6,764 nt of DNA from JAXGVG01 sp040773965. Its GTDB lineage: Bacteria > Pseudomonadota > Alphaproteobacteria > UBA9219. The notes below the pieces were generated by a model. It saw nothing but the letters and a program-made list of their open reading frames with translations. It did no database searches and was not told the origin of the DNA. The stretch lies in contig JAXGVG010000105.1 of assembly GCA_040773965.1 (NCBI GenBank), positions 1-6,764 of the forward strand, written 5' to 3'. Each line of letters opens with the position of its first letter. Position 1 is the first letter of the stretch. The position numbers and the translations under genes were made by a program. Below are positions 1 through 6,311 of the stretch, piece by piece.

Positions 1-1101
1 ACGCTTTATGCGTCAAGCGATTATGTCGAGATTTATCCCGGCGAAAAGCGAAGCTTTATTCTCGACCTGCCGCCGGATATGCCTTCCGGGCGTTGTACGC
101 TTACACTGGAGGCCGATAACGGCGATTTTTCCGGCATCACGATCAATGTCGAAATCGCTGCTGCTCCCAAGTCGATTCGGATCGATCCCGATGGCCTTCT
201 GTTCGACAAAACGGGTCAAAAACGTTACCTGAAAGTCACCGGTTTTCTCCCGAACGGGACCGAAAAGGACCTGACCCGTTCGTTCAATACACGCTATTCG
301 TCGACCCATCCCGATATCGCTACCGTCTCGGACAAGGGAGAGGTTCAGGCCAAAAAGCCCGGCGAGGCGGCCATTAGCGCTGCCTATGCCGGACTATCGT
401 TTTCCATCAAGGTTCGGGTTGCGGAGGAGAACGGAGACGTTCCCGAAGCCCCGCCTTCCCCCGTTTCCACGCCTTCAAGAAACAATAGCCTGGATCGGGA
501 ATGGCCCGATCAGCCGAAAAACATTTGCCGCCTTGCGGGCGCGGGCATGGGGTTCGATGGATGCCCTTACCCCGTATGGCGGGGAAACTCGTTCGATTCC
601 TATGATCTTAATACGGGCTATTCCTTCAGGGCGCTTGACGACACGCGCTATTGGGGCGTTCGTCTCGATCCCGGCGTGGCGCGGGTTCCCATTCATGCCT
701 TTGACAAATGTTATTATGTCGACAACCGTTCGGATAAAGCCTTTTTCGTTCCCATTAAAACGTCAATGGAATGGATGTCGTTCCTCAAGGCGCTTCCCTC
801 GGGAGTCAGCGTGCGGGCCTGTACCGTTCACGGCGTCTACACAAGCTCTTCGGCCACGTCGAGGGGCGACCGCGCGGTTTTCAGTCTTCCGGCCTATGCG
901 CAAACGGGCGAAGCGGTGACGCTTTCGCAAACGTTCGGCTATTACGAACCCCGCCTCTGCGACCGGTTCAATAAATGCAGCGGTCCTTGGGAATGGAGGG
1001 AAACGATCCACGCCCGTTTCCGGCCTGTTCCGCCGTACTGGAAAGCCATTGACGAATTCGTTACAGGCGAGCCCCCGGTTATTCCCGAAGGTCACCATTG
1101 A
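1..1101 (+). CDS. Ig-like (Big_2) domain protein with Cys-rich C-terminus, 5'-partial
   Basis: The frame is open from base 1 to TGA at 1099-1101, giving 366 visible residues, so the true start lies upstream; the ATG at 79 is internal because the reading continues before it with beta-rich sequence. Residues 1-53 look like the end of one beta-sandwich. Residues 56-140 fit a bacterial Ig-like group 2 domain, including the typical stretch SSTHPDIATVSDKGEVQAKK and a following G-x-A-x-I strand. A Pro/Ser-rich linker (about 145-172) leads to a C-terminal region of about 190 residues with six cysteines (176, 188, 237, 274, 320, 326), which could form three disulfides, and many aromatic residues. This suggests an exported protein, in the periplasm or on the cell surface, with a binding or adhesive role. 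That role is inferred from architecture only. I do not recognise the C-terminal domain. No membrane segment is seen in the visible part. The next gene has its own promoter-like sequence, so a shared operon is not required. Confidence 0.85.
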   Translation, partial: TLYASSDYVEIYPGEKRSFILDLPPDMPSGRCTLTLEADNGDFSGITINVEIAAAPKSIRIDPDGLLFDKTGQKRYLKVTGFLPNGTEKDLTRSFNTRYSSTHPDIATVSDKGEVQAKKPGEAAISAAYAGLSFSIKVRVAEENGDVPEAPPSPVSTPSRNNSLDREWPDQPKNICRLAGAGMGFDGCPYPVWRGNSFDSYDLNTGYSFRALDDTRYWGVRLDPGVARVPIHAFDKCYYVDNRSDKAFFVPIKTSMEWMSFLKALPSGVSVRACTVHGVYTSSSATSRGDRAVFSLPAYAQTGEAVTLSQTFGYYEPRLCDRFNKCSGPWEWRETIHARFRPVPPYWKAIDEFVTGEPPVIPEGHH

Positions 1102-1102
1102 A

Positions 1103-1131
1103 TTGACAGTTTTCGGCAGCTTGACTACCTT
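1103..1131 (+). promoter_or_regulatory. Putative sigma70-type promoter for mlaEF
   Basis: A perfect TTGACA at 1103-1108 is followed after 17 bp by TACCTT at 1126-1131, which keeps the three most conserved -10 positions (T1, A2, T6). It starts directly after the stop of the upstream gene and would give a leader of about 25 bases before mlaE. The -10 is poor in the middle, so this is a sequence match only. Confidence 0.45.
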
Positions 1132-1162
1132 CCTTCTCTCTCCGTCGTAACCCTCGAGTCGC

Positions 1163-1933
1163 ATGAATTTTCTCGCTCCCATTGGCCGGACTTTTCTCAG
1201 CTTCCTTGCCGCCGCCGGGCGGCTGTCGTGGTTTACGAGCCTGTCGGTCGCGCACTGTTTTCAACGGCCCTATTATTTCAGCCAGATTTTCCGGCAGGTC
1301 ATCGACATCGGCTATTATTCCTTGCCGGTTGTCGGCTTGACGACGCTGTTTACCGGCATGGTGCTGGCCCTACAGAGCTTTTCCGGCTTCTCGCGCTTCG
1401 ATGCGGAGAGCGCTATTCCGACCGTTGTCGTGCTGTCGATTACGCGCGAGCTGGGGCCCGTGATGGCAGGCCTTATGGTCGCCGGGCGCATCGGCGCGGC
1501 GATTGCCGCCGAGCTTGGCACCATGCGCGTGACGGAACAAATCGACGCCCTGACGACGCTGTCCACCAATCCCTACAAATATTTGATTGTGCCGCGCCTT
1601 ATGGCGGGAACCCTGACGCTGCCCCTCCTCGTGCTTGTGGGCGACATCATTGGCGTTTTCGGCGGTTTTCTGGTCTGCGTTTACCGTCTCAATTTCAATG
1701 CTGCGAACTATATATCGCAGACATGGCAATACCTTGAAATGCGCGACGTGACGTCCGGTCTCTGGAAGGCGGCGGCCTTTGGCTTCCTGATCGCACTTAT
1801 GGGCTGCTACAACGGGTTCAATTCCAAAGGCGGAGCGCAAGGAGTCGGCGCGGCGACGACAAACGCTGTCGTTTCCGCATCGATCCTGATCCTGATTACA
1901 AATTACCTGCTCACGGGGCTTTTCTTTGCTTAA
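1163..1933 (+). CDS. mlaE: MlaE-family ABC transporter permease (phospholipid transport)
   Basis: This 256-residue protein is the inner-membrane permease of a Mla-type ABC system, which moves phospholipids between inner and outer membrane to keep outer-membrane lipid asymmetry. The family hallmark lies at residues 96-130: ELGPVMAGLMVAGRIGAAIA followed by AELGTMRVTEQIDAL. This is the conserved cytoplasmic/coupling region of MlaE/Ttg2B proteins. Hydrophobic segments lie at about 50-72, 85-115, 145-175, 198-216 and 236-255, after an amphipathic N-terminus. The length is that of the family (about 250-260). The start at ATG 1163 is the first in frame after a 61-bp gap; only a weak GAG lies upstream of it. 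The stop TAA overlaps the start of the ATPase gene by 8 bp, so the two are almost certainly co-transcribed and translationally coupled. The direction of lipid movement cannot be told from sequence. Confidence 0.93.
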   Translation: MNFLAPIGRTFLSFLAAAGRLSWFTSLSVAHCFQRPYYFSQIFRQVIDIGYYSLPVVGLTTLFTGMVLALQSFSGFSRFDAESAIPTVVVLSITRELGPVMAGLMVAGRIGAAIAAELGTMRVTEQIDALTTLSTNPYKYLIVPRLMAGTLTLPLLVLVGDIIGVFGGFLVCVYRLNFNAANYISQTWQYLEMRDVTSGLWKAAAFGFLIALMGCYNGFNSKGGAQGVGAATTNAVVSASILILITNYLLTGLFFA

Positions 1934-2714
1934 CGCGAAATCGACTGTGCCAAAAATTTCCTTGCAAGGGGTTTGCAAATCCTTTGGCGAGAAAAAGGTT
2001 TTGCGTGGCATGGATTTGGACGTTGCTCCGGCGGAATCCGTTGTCGTGATCGGCGGTTCGGGGACGGGAAAATCCGTTCTTATCAAATGCATTCTTGGCA
2101 TTCTACAGCCGGAAAACGGCAACATTGAAATCGATGGCGAAGAAACAGTCGGCTTAACCGGCCGCAGGCGCGATGAGCATCTGGCCAGGTTTGGCATGCT
2201 CTTTCAGGGGTCCGCGCTTTTCGACTCCCTCCCCGTATGGCAAAACGTGTCCTTCAAACTTATACGCTATAACCGCATGCCCCGAAAGGAAGCGAAAGAC
2301 AGGGCGATTGCGACGCTGGCTTCGGTCGGGTTGAGCGCCGATGTGGGCGAGCTTTACCCGGCCGAACTGTCCGGGGGCATGCAAAAGCGCGTGGCGCTGG
2401 CCCGAGCCATCGCCGCGCGTCCCGAAATCATATTCTTCGACGAGCCGACGACGGGTCTCGATCCCATCATGGCCGATGTTATTAACGAGCTTATCCTCAA
2501 GTGCGTCCGGGAGCTTGGATCGACAGCGCTTTCCATTACTCACGATATGGCCAGCGCGCGTAAGATCGCCGATCGCATCGCCATGCTCTATGAAGGCCGC
2601 ATTATCTGGCAGGGCTCCAAGCGCGAGATCGACCATTCCGGCAACCCCTTCGTGGACCAGTTCATCCATGGCCGGGCCGAAGGCCCAATCAAGATGCAGG
2701 TCAGGAAGCTATAG
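1926..2714 (+). CDS. mlaF: MlaF-family ABC transporter ATP-binding protein
   Basis: This is the cytoplasmic ATPase that powers the MlaE permease. With the TTG start at 1926 it has 262 residues. All motifs are intact: Walker A GGSGTGKS (43-50), Q-loop FQG (93-95), signature LSGGMQ (148-153), Walker B IIFFDEP (168-174), D-loop GLDP (177-180) and H-loop with His206 in SITHD. The pattern from GRRRDEHLARFGMLFQGSAL onward is characteristic of the MlaF branch. The start overlaps the end of mlaE by 8 bp, and a GGGG at 1915-1918 serves as a Shine-Dalgarno candidate 7 bases before TTG. An in-frame GTG at 1947 is the alternative and would remove seven residues that precede the conserved fold. A C-terminal tail of about 20 residues follows the last ABC element, as is common in MlaF. 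No mlaD (MCE-domain) gene follows; a hairpin begins two bases after the stop. Confidence 0.94.
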   Translation: MLNAKSTVPKISLQGVCKSFGEKKVLRGMDLDVAPAESVVVIGGSGTGKSVLIKCILGILQPENGNIEIDGEETVGLTGRRRDEHLARFGMLFQGSALFDSLPVWQNVSFKLIRYNRMPRKEAKDRAIATLASVGLSADVGELYPAELSGGMQKRVALARAIAARPEIIFFDEPTTGLDPIMADVINELILKCVRELGSTALSITHDMASARKIADRIAMLYEGRIIWQGSKREIDHSGNPFVDQFIHGRAEGPIKMQVRKL

Positions 2715-2715
2715 G

Positions 2716-2740
2716 GCTCTTCTTGAGAAGGGCTTTCTCT
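2716..2740 (+). terminator. Likely rho-independent terminator after mlaF
   Basis: A stem of seven pairs (GCTCTTC at 2716-2722 with GAAGGGC at 2727-2733, including one G-T wobble) closes a TTGA tetraloop and is followed by TTTCTCT. It sits two bases after the mlaF stop, the expected place for the end of the mlaEF transcript. The T-tract is interrupted by C, so termination may be partial and some read-through into ftsK is possible. Confidence 0.5.
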
Positions 2741-2756
2741 AAGCCGACATAACGGC

Positions 2757-2762
2757 TAGAAT
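2757..2762 (+). promoter_or_regulatory. Candidate -10 element for ftsK
   Basis: TAGAAT matches the -10 consensus at five of six positions and lies 34 bases before the ftsK ATG. The hexamer 17 bases upstream (TTTCTC at 2734-2739) is a poor -35 and overlaps the T-tract of the preceding terminator. A small inverted repeat AGCCG/CGGCT (2742-2746 and 2753-2757) occupies the spacer and could be a regulator site. The assignment rests on position and the -10 alone. Confidence 0.3.
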
Positions 2763-2796
2763 CGGCGCGAATCCGGTTTTTACCCAATGGATTTTT

Positions 2797-5172
2797 ATGC
2801 CGCCTCGCACGCTGTTTCGTAAGTCCCGTTCGCGCGCCGCTTCGTCCCGGTGGATGCCGGAGTCTTTCCGCGACATGGTGTTGCGCTTTTTTGCCCGTAT
2901 GGCCGGTGGAGCGGTCATGCTGGCGGCGTTTCTTCTCGCCCTGGTTCTTCTTTCCTACAATCCCGCCGACCCTTCCCTGAACACGGCTTCGGCGGACGCC
3001 GGAGTTCATAACTGGTTTGGCGTGCCGGGCAGCTATACCGCCGATCTTTTTTGGCAAACGGTCGGCTTCGCGGGATTTATGCTTCCCTTCGTTCTTGCCG
3101 TGTGGGGATGGGTTATTGCCACACAGCGCGGGCTGGACATGATCTACTGGCGTGCTCTTGCGACGGTTCTGACGGTATTGTCCTTTGCCACTGCTCTGGC
3201 TGTCGTGGAGCCTTACGTTGCCGCAGAAGGCGCGCGCGCCTGGGGCGGTTCGTTCGGCAAGCTGGCCGGCGTATGGCTTTCTCACCGCATTCCCGGCGCT
3301 GGCGGCGCCGTTTTCATAGTTTTTGTTATGGCCGTTTTGACCTTTGGGGGTCTGTATATGGCCAGCGCGCTGACGCTTGGCGAGTGGCATGAACTTTTGA
3401 GCCTTATGCGCCGGATCCTACATCGGGCGCTCAGCCGCGCGCTGGGCAAGTTGCAGGAAATCTGGTTGTTTTTGCGACGGCGTCATCGCCTTGTTTGGGG
3501 CGACGGTCTTGACGACGATTTTGACGATGAAGACGAAGAAGGAGATGAGGGGAAAGAGGAAGAGAAGGAAGATAAACCGGCCCCCGTGCGTCGCGCCCGT
3601 AAATCGCTTGTGCAAAGGCCCCGTCGGCCTGCGCGTCAGGCGCGTCTTGCATTGAGCGCGGATGATTCCCATGCGCTGCCCCCTCTGGAGCTTTTGCAGT
3701 GGCCGGAATCTGCGCGTCAGCCTCATGCTGACGTTTCGGAGGAGGCCTTGGAGAAAAATGCCAAGATGCTGGAGTCCGTTTTGGCCGACTTCGGCGTTCA
3801 AGGGAACATTACGAAAGTCAGTCCCGGTCCTGTCGTAACCCTTTACGAGCTTGAACCCTCGCCCGGCACGCGAGCTTCCCGCGTCATTTCGCTGGCCGAC
3901 GACATTGCGCGGAACATGAGCGCGGCGTCGGTGCGCGTGGCCGTGGTGCCGGGGCGGAACGTCATTGGAATCGAATTGCCCAACCGGCAGCGCGAGATGG
4001 TGTATTTGCGCGAATTGCTGAGTAGCGACGCCTATGCCGATTATACGGGGTCATTGCCGCTGGTCCTGGGGAAGGATATTGCGGGAAGCCCGGTCATTGC
4101 CGATCTTGCGCGCATGCCGCACCTTTTGATCGCGGGCACGACGGGGTCGGGCAAGTCGGTGGCCATCAACACGATGATTATGTCGCTGATTTACCGTCTG
4201 CCGCCGCAAAAATGCCGCTTCATCATGGTCGATCCGAAGATGCTGGAATTGTCGGTCTATGAAGGCATTCCGCATTTGCTCGCGCCTGTGGTGACCGATC
4301 CGAAAAAGGCGATTATGGCGCTCAAGTGGACGGTGCGCGAGATGGAAGAGCGTTACCGGGCCATGTCCAAGCTCGGCGTGCGCAACATCGAGGGATACAA
4401 TATCCGGCTGCGAGAGGCGGCCAAAAACAACGAAAACCTGATGCGCACCGTTCAAACCGGCTTTGACCGCGAGACCGGTAAACCGATTTACGAGGAACAG
4501 CCGCTCGATCTGACCCCCCTGCCCTATATCGTTGTGATCGTCGACGAGATGGCCGATCTTATGATCGTGGCGGGCAAGGATCTTGAAGCGGCGGTTCAGC
4601 GGCTGGCGCAAATGGCGCGCGCAGCGGGCATCCACATCATCATGGCAACGCAACGGCCTTCGGTCGACGTCATTACCGGCACGATCAAGGCCAACTTGCC
4701 CACGCGAATCAGCTTTCAGGTCACATCCAAGATCGACAGCCGTACAATTCTTGGCGAACAGGGCGCGGAACAATTGCTGGGGCTTGGCGACATGCTCTAC
4801 ATGGCGGGCGGCGGGCGCGTGACGCGTGTCCACGGGCCGTTCGTGCGCGACGACGAGGTGGAATCGATCGTGCGCTTCCTTCAGGCGCAGGGCGAGCCGG
4901 AATACCTTGAGGAAGTGACGGAAGACGACGAGGAAGAACTGTTGTCTATGGACGAAGGCGCCAGCGAAACGGGCGGCAACAACGACCTTTACGACAAGGC
5001 CGTCGATCTTGTTTTGCGCGAGCAGAAGGCTTCCATCAGCTTTGTACAGCGGCATTTGCAGATAGGCTATAACCGCGCTGCGACCATCATCGAACGCATG
5101 GAGCGCGAAGGTGTCATCGGCTCGGCCAATCACGTAGGCAAGCGCGAGGTTTTGGGGCGCAAACAAGATTAG
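2797..5172 (+). CDS. ftsK: DNA translocase FtsK
   Basis: This 791-residue septum-anchored, ATP-driven double-stranded DNA pump moves the chromosome terminus through the closing septum and activates XerCD recombination at dif. Four membrane helices lie at about 36-53, 86-109, 118-140 and 168-192, with a conserved YNPADPSLNTAS segment after the first. A charged linker (about 195-310) carries an acidic block (239-260) followed by an Arg-rich block (265-283). The alpha domain spans about 315-425. The RecA-like motor has Walker A GTTGSGKS (447-454), Walker B IVVIVDEMADL (578-588) and the motif MATQRPSVDVITG (616-628). The C-terminal gamma winged helix (about 729-786), with QRHLQIGYNRAATIIERM, reads the polar KOPS sequences. 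All parts are present, so the gene looks functional. The length fits the short-linker FtsK of alphaproteobacteria rather than the 1329-residue E. coli form. ATG 2797 is the first start after an in-frame stop at 2740-2742. Its Shine-Dalgarno is weak, and starts at residues 20 or 27 are possible. It converges with the next gene. Confidence 0.97.
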   Translation: MPPRTLFRKSRSRAASSRWMPESFRDMVLRFFARMAGGAVMLAAFLLALVLLSYNPADPSLNTASADAGVHNWFGVPGSYTADLFWQTVGFAGFMLPFVLAVWGWVIATQRGLDMIYWRALATVLTVLSFATALAVVEPYVAAEGARAWGGSFGKLAGVWLSHRIPGAGGAVFIVFVMAVLTFGGLYMASALTLGEWHELLSLMRRILHRALSRALGKLQEIWLFLRRRHRLVWGDGLDDDFDDEDEEGDEGKEEEKEDKPAPVRRARKSLVQRPRRPARQARLALSADDSHALPPLELLQWPESARQPHADVSEEALEKNAKMLESVLADFGVQGNITKVSPGPVVTLYELEPSPGTRASRVISLADDIARNMSAASVRVAVVPGRNVIGIELPNRQREMVYLRELLSSDAYADYTGSLPLVLGKDIAGSPVIADLARMPHLLIAGTTGSGKSVAINTMIMSLIYRLPPQKCRFIMVDPKMLELSVYEGIPHLLAPVVTDPKKAIMALKWTVREMEERYRAMSKLGVRNIEGYNIRLREAAKNNENLMRTVQTGFDRETGKPIYEEQPLDLTPLPYIVVIVDEMADLMIVAGKDLEAAVQRLAQMARAAGIHIIMATQRPSVDVITGTIKANLPTRISFQVTSKIDSRTILGEQGAEQLLGLGDMLYMAGGGRVTRVHGPFVRDDEVESIVRFLQAQGEPEYLEEVTEDDEEELLSMDEGASETGGNNDLYDKAVDLVLREQKASISFVQRHLQIGYNRAATIIERMEREGVIGSANHVGKREVLGRKQD

Positions 5173-5207
5173 GGTCTGGCCTCTGTAACTGAGCCTATGC
5201 CAGAACC
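5173..5207. terminator. Possible bidirectional terminator hairpin between convergent genes
   Basis: GGTCTGGC (5173-5180) can pair with GCCAGAACC (5199-5207) with one bulged base, directly after the ftsK stop and 10 bases beyond the stop of the minus-strand gene. An inner alternative stem (GGCCTC with GAGCC) is also possible. Only a mixed AT stretch follows on the plus strand (TTAAGGGCTTTATTTG), and on the minus strand the hairpin is followed by CCTAATCTTGTTT. It is placed where a shared terminator is expected, but neither side has a good T-tract. Confidence 0.35.
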
Positions 5208-5216
5208 TTAAGGGCT

Positions 5217-5792
5217 TTATTTGTTCGATAGGGGCTTGTTTGTGAGGGGGTATGAAGGCTTGATTATTCCTTTCACTTCAATTGTTTCGTTCTGCTTATC
5301 GATGCCCGCCCAGTAATCCTGATAATATTTGGCCTTTTCTTTCAAGGGCACGGGCTTGCCGTTCAGTTTGAGCCAGAACGTGTCGAGAATAATTTCGGAC
5401 ATGTCATCGGGATGCGTGACGCCGATTTTGGTGAAATAGCGGGAAAGGCGGGAGTCTTGCTTCAAGCCCCACTCGTTGCGGATTTTCGTGCCCAAACTCA
5501 TATAATAATCGGCCATGTCTTCCTCGGGGCCGTTCTTCATCTTGACGACGATGTTTTGGGGCAAGGCTTTGAGGAGCGCCTCATGCGCCTCGTTGAGGTT
5601 GGCGGGAACCTTGTTCTTCGGGAACGTGGTTTGAGTAAGAGCCTTATGCGTTGACCTGCTATTGACGGCTTTGACGCTTCCGGTGCCGGGAACCACGATC
5701 ATCGAAAAGATTAAGCACCCGACGAAGAAGACGGCGCTGAACGTTAGGGCCGTAAGGAGCTTGGATTTTCTCGCTTTTTTGATGCGTTTCAT
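5217..5792 (-). CDS. Small membrane-anchored protein with DUF6794-like domain
   Basis: The protein has 191 residues from the ATG whose complement is at 5790-5792. I chose this start because AGGAG lies 7 bases before it (complement at 5800-5804) and a basic-then-hydrophobic signal anchor begins there; an ATG 30 codons upstream (5882) lacks these. Residues 1-11 are Lys/Arg-rich (MKRIKKARKSK) and 12-34 are a single membrane helix, so the rest is probably periplasmic. The segment VPANLNEAHEALLKALP (62-78), then IRNEWGL (104-110), SRLSRYF (114-120), HPDDMSEIILDTFW (127-140) and YYQDYW (156-161), resembles from memory the DUF6794 family, whose function is unknown. Cys26 lies in the hydrophobic segment, but the context VGC then LIFS is not a clear lipobox, so lipidation is doubtful. 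The gene converges on ftsK, so no shared operon is implied. I do not assign a function; the family match is moderate in confidence and the gene call is strong. Confidence 0.8.
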   Translation of the reverse strand: MKRIKKARKSKLLTALTFSAVFFVGCLIFSMIVVPGTGSVKAVNSRSTHKALTQTTFPKNKVPANLNEAHEALLKALPQNIVVKMKNGPEEDMADYYMSLGTKIRNEWGLKQDSRLSRYFTKIGVTHPDDMSEIILDTFWLKLNGKPVPLKEKAKYYQDYWAGIDKQNETIEVKGIIKPSYPLTNKPLSNK

Positions 5793-5880
5793 GGGGGTTC
5801 TCCTGATAGACACTCGGGACGTCGGGGGAAGTATCGGGGAGAAAAGTTTCATTTGCGTTAACCTTATATTGATAATTTTC

Positions 5881-5909
5881 ATTTATTTTGCGGGCCTTGA
5901 TTCTGACAA
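5881..5909 (-). promoter_or_regulatory. Putative promoter for the DUF6794-like gene
   Basis: On the minus strand TTGTCA (complement at 5904-5909) is separated by 17 bp from ATAAAT (complement at 5881-5886). The -35 differs from consensus at one position and the -10 is fair. Transcription would begin near 5875 and give a leader of about 80 bases that contains three CCCGA runs before the AGGAG ribosome binding site. Confidence 0.4.
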
Positions 5910-6059
5910 ATTTCCCGTTGATTTTTCATGCTTTCCTGGCGCCGGTAAGCTTCGCTTGTTGGCGTATGGGCAGGTTTTGCGTAATTTTACATTACGTTTG
6001 TATTTGTTTTAAAACGCCGCAGGACAGCGCCGATCATCCACACTTGAACTTTGTGCCCG

Positions 6060-6100
6060 AAGGAGAGGCCACTATGGTTGAGGTCTTCAATTTATTCTAA
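6060..6100 (+). CDS. Possible 8-residue leader peptide with strong ribosome binding site
   Basis: AAGGAGAGG at 6060-6068 is a near-ideal Shine-Dalgarno, 5 bases before ATG at 6074. The coding part, 6074-6100, encodes only MVEVFNLF and ends in TAA. An ATG three bases after this stop (6104) opens a 54-codon frame that has no ribosome binding site of its own, so translational reinitiation is conceivable. The alternative is that the site and ATG are the surviving start of a gene whose body has been lost, or chance. The feature span includes the ribosome binding site. Confidence 0.25.
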
Positions 6101-6259
6101 TTCATGAAAAATATCTGTTCTCGTTCTTATACGAAAATGCCTTTTTTTCTGTTATTATTATCAATCGAAATTATTCTAAAAAAGCGCTTCCTTAATCGAT
6201 CCGTGAGCGAAAAGAGTATTTGGGAAAACGTTGCGGTTTCGAATAGAGGGGTTTTGATG

Positions 6260-6311
6260 CAATTTTGAGGTGATTCGGGGCCAATTTTACTCGTGAGACG
6301 CTCAAAATTGG
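6260..6311. repeat. Inverted-repeat cluster with two competing stems
   Basis: CAATTTTGAG at 6260-6269 is the exact reverse complement of CTCAAAATTG at 6301-6310, with 31 bases between. Inside, CCAATTTT at 6281-6288 is the exact reverse complement of AAAATTGG at 6304-6311. The right arm is shared, so the two hairpins exclude each other in RNA. The three copies of CAATTTT could equally be binding sites for a DNA-binding protein. Neither stem is followed by a clean T-tract, so this is not a standard terminator. Confidence 0.45.

Noticed and set aside
1370..2197. 275-codon minus-strand open frame across mlaE and mlaF
   Set aside because: It spans the junction of two well-supported genes in antisense and resembles no protein family.
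2701..3390. 229-codon minus-strand frame opposite the start of ftsK
   Set aside because: It is a shadow of the FtsK membrane-domain coding sequence, and its product is Arg/Lys/Gly/His-rich with no recognisable fold.
4051..5166. Long 371-codon minus-strand open frame opposite ftsK
   Set aside because: It lies wholly within the FtsK motor and gamma-coding region, whose motifs are intact. Its His/Asp/Arg-rich translation is what GC-rich antisense frames produce, and it shows no family motif.
5793..5882. Thirty-codon N-terminal extension of the DUF6794-like protein
   Set aside because: The internal ATG at 5792 has an AGGAG site at ideal spacing and begins a standard signal anchor. The extension would put non-membrane sequence before it and has no ribosome binding site.
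5980..5996. CGTAA-TTTTACA-TTACG inverted repeat
   Set aside because: Arms of only five bases in AT-rich DNA are expected by chance, and no promoter of quality is next to it.
5662..6012. Plus-strand frames opposite and beyond the DUF6794-like gene start
   Set aside because: They begin inside the antisense of a supported gene, run into the AT-rich region without a ribosome binding site, and show no family resemblance.
6225..6255. T-loop-like GGTTTCGAATAG, considered as part of a tRNA
   Set aside because: No matching acceptor, D-arm or anticodon arm can be formed around it.
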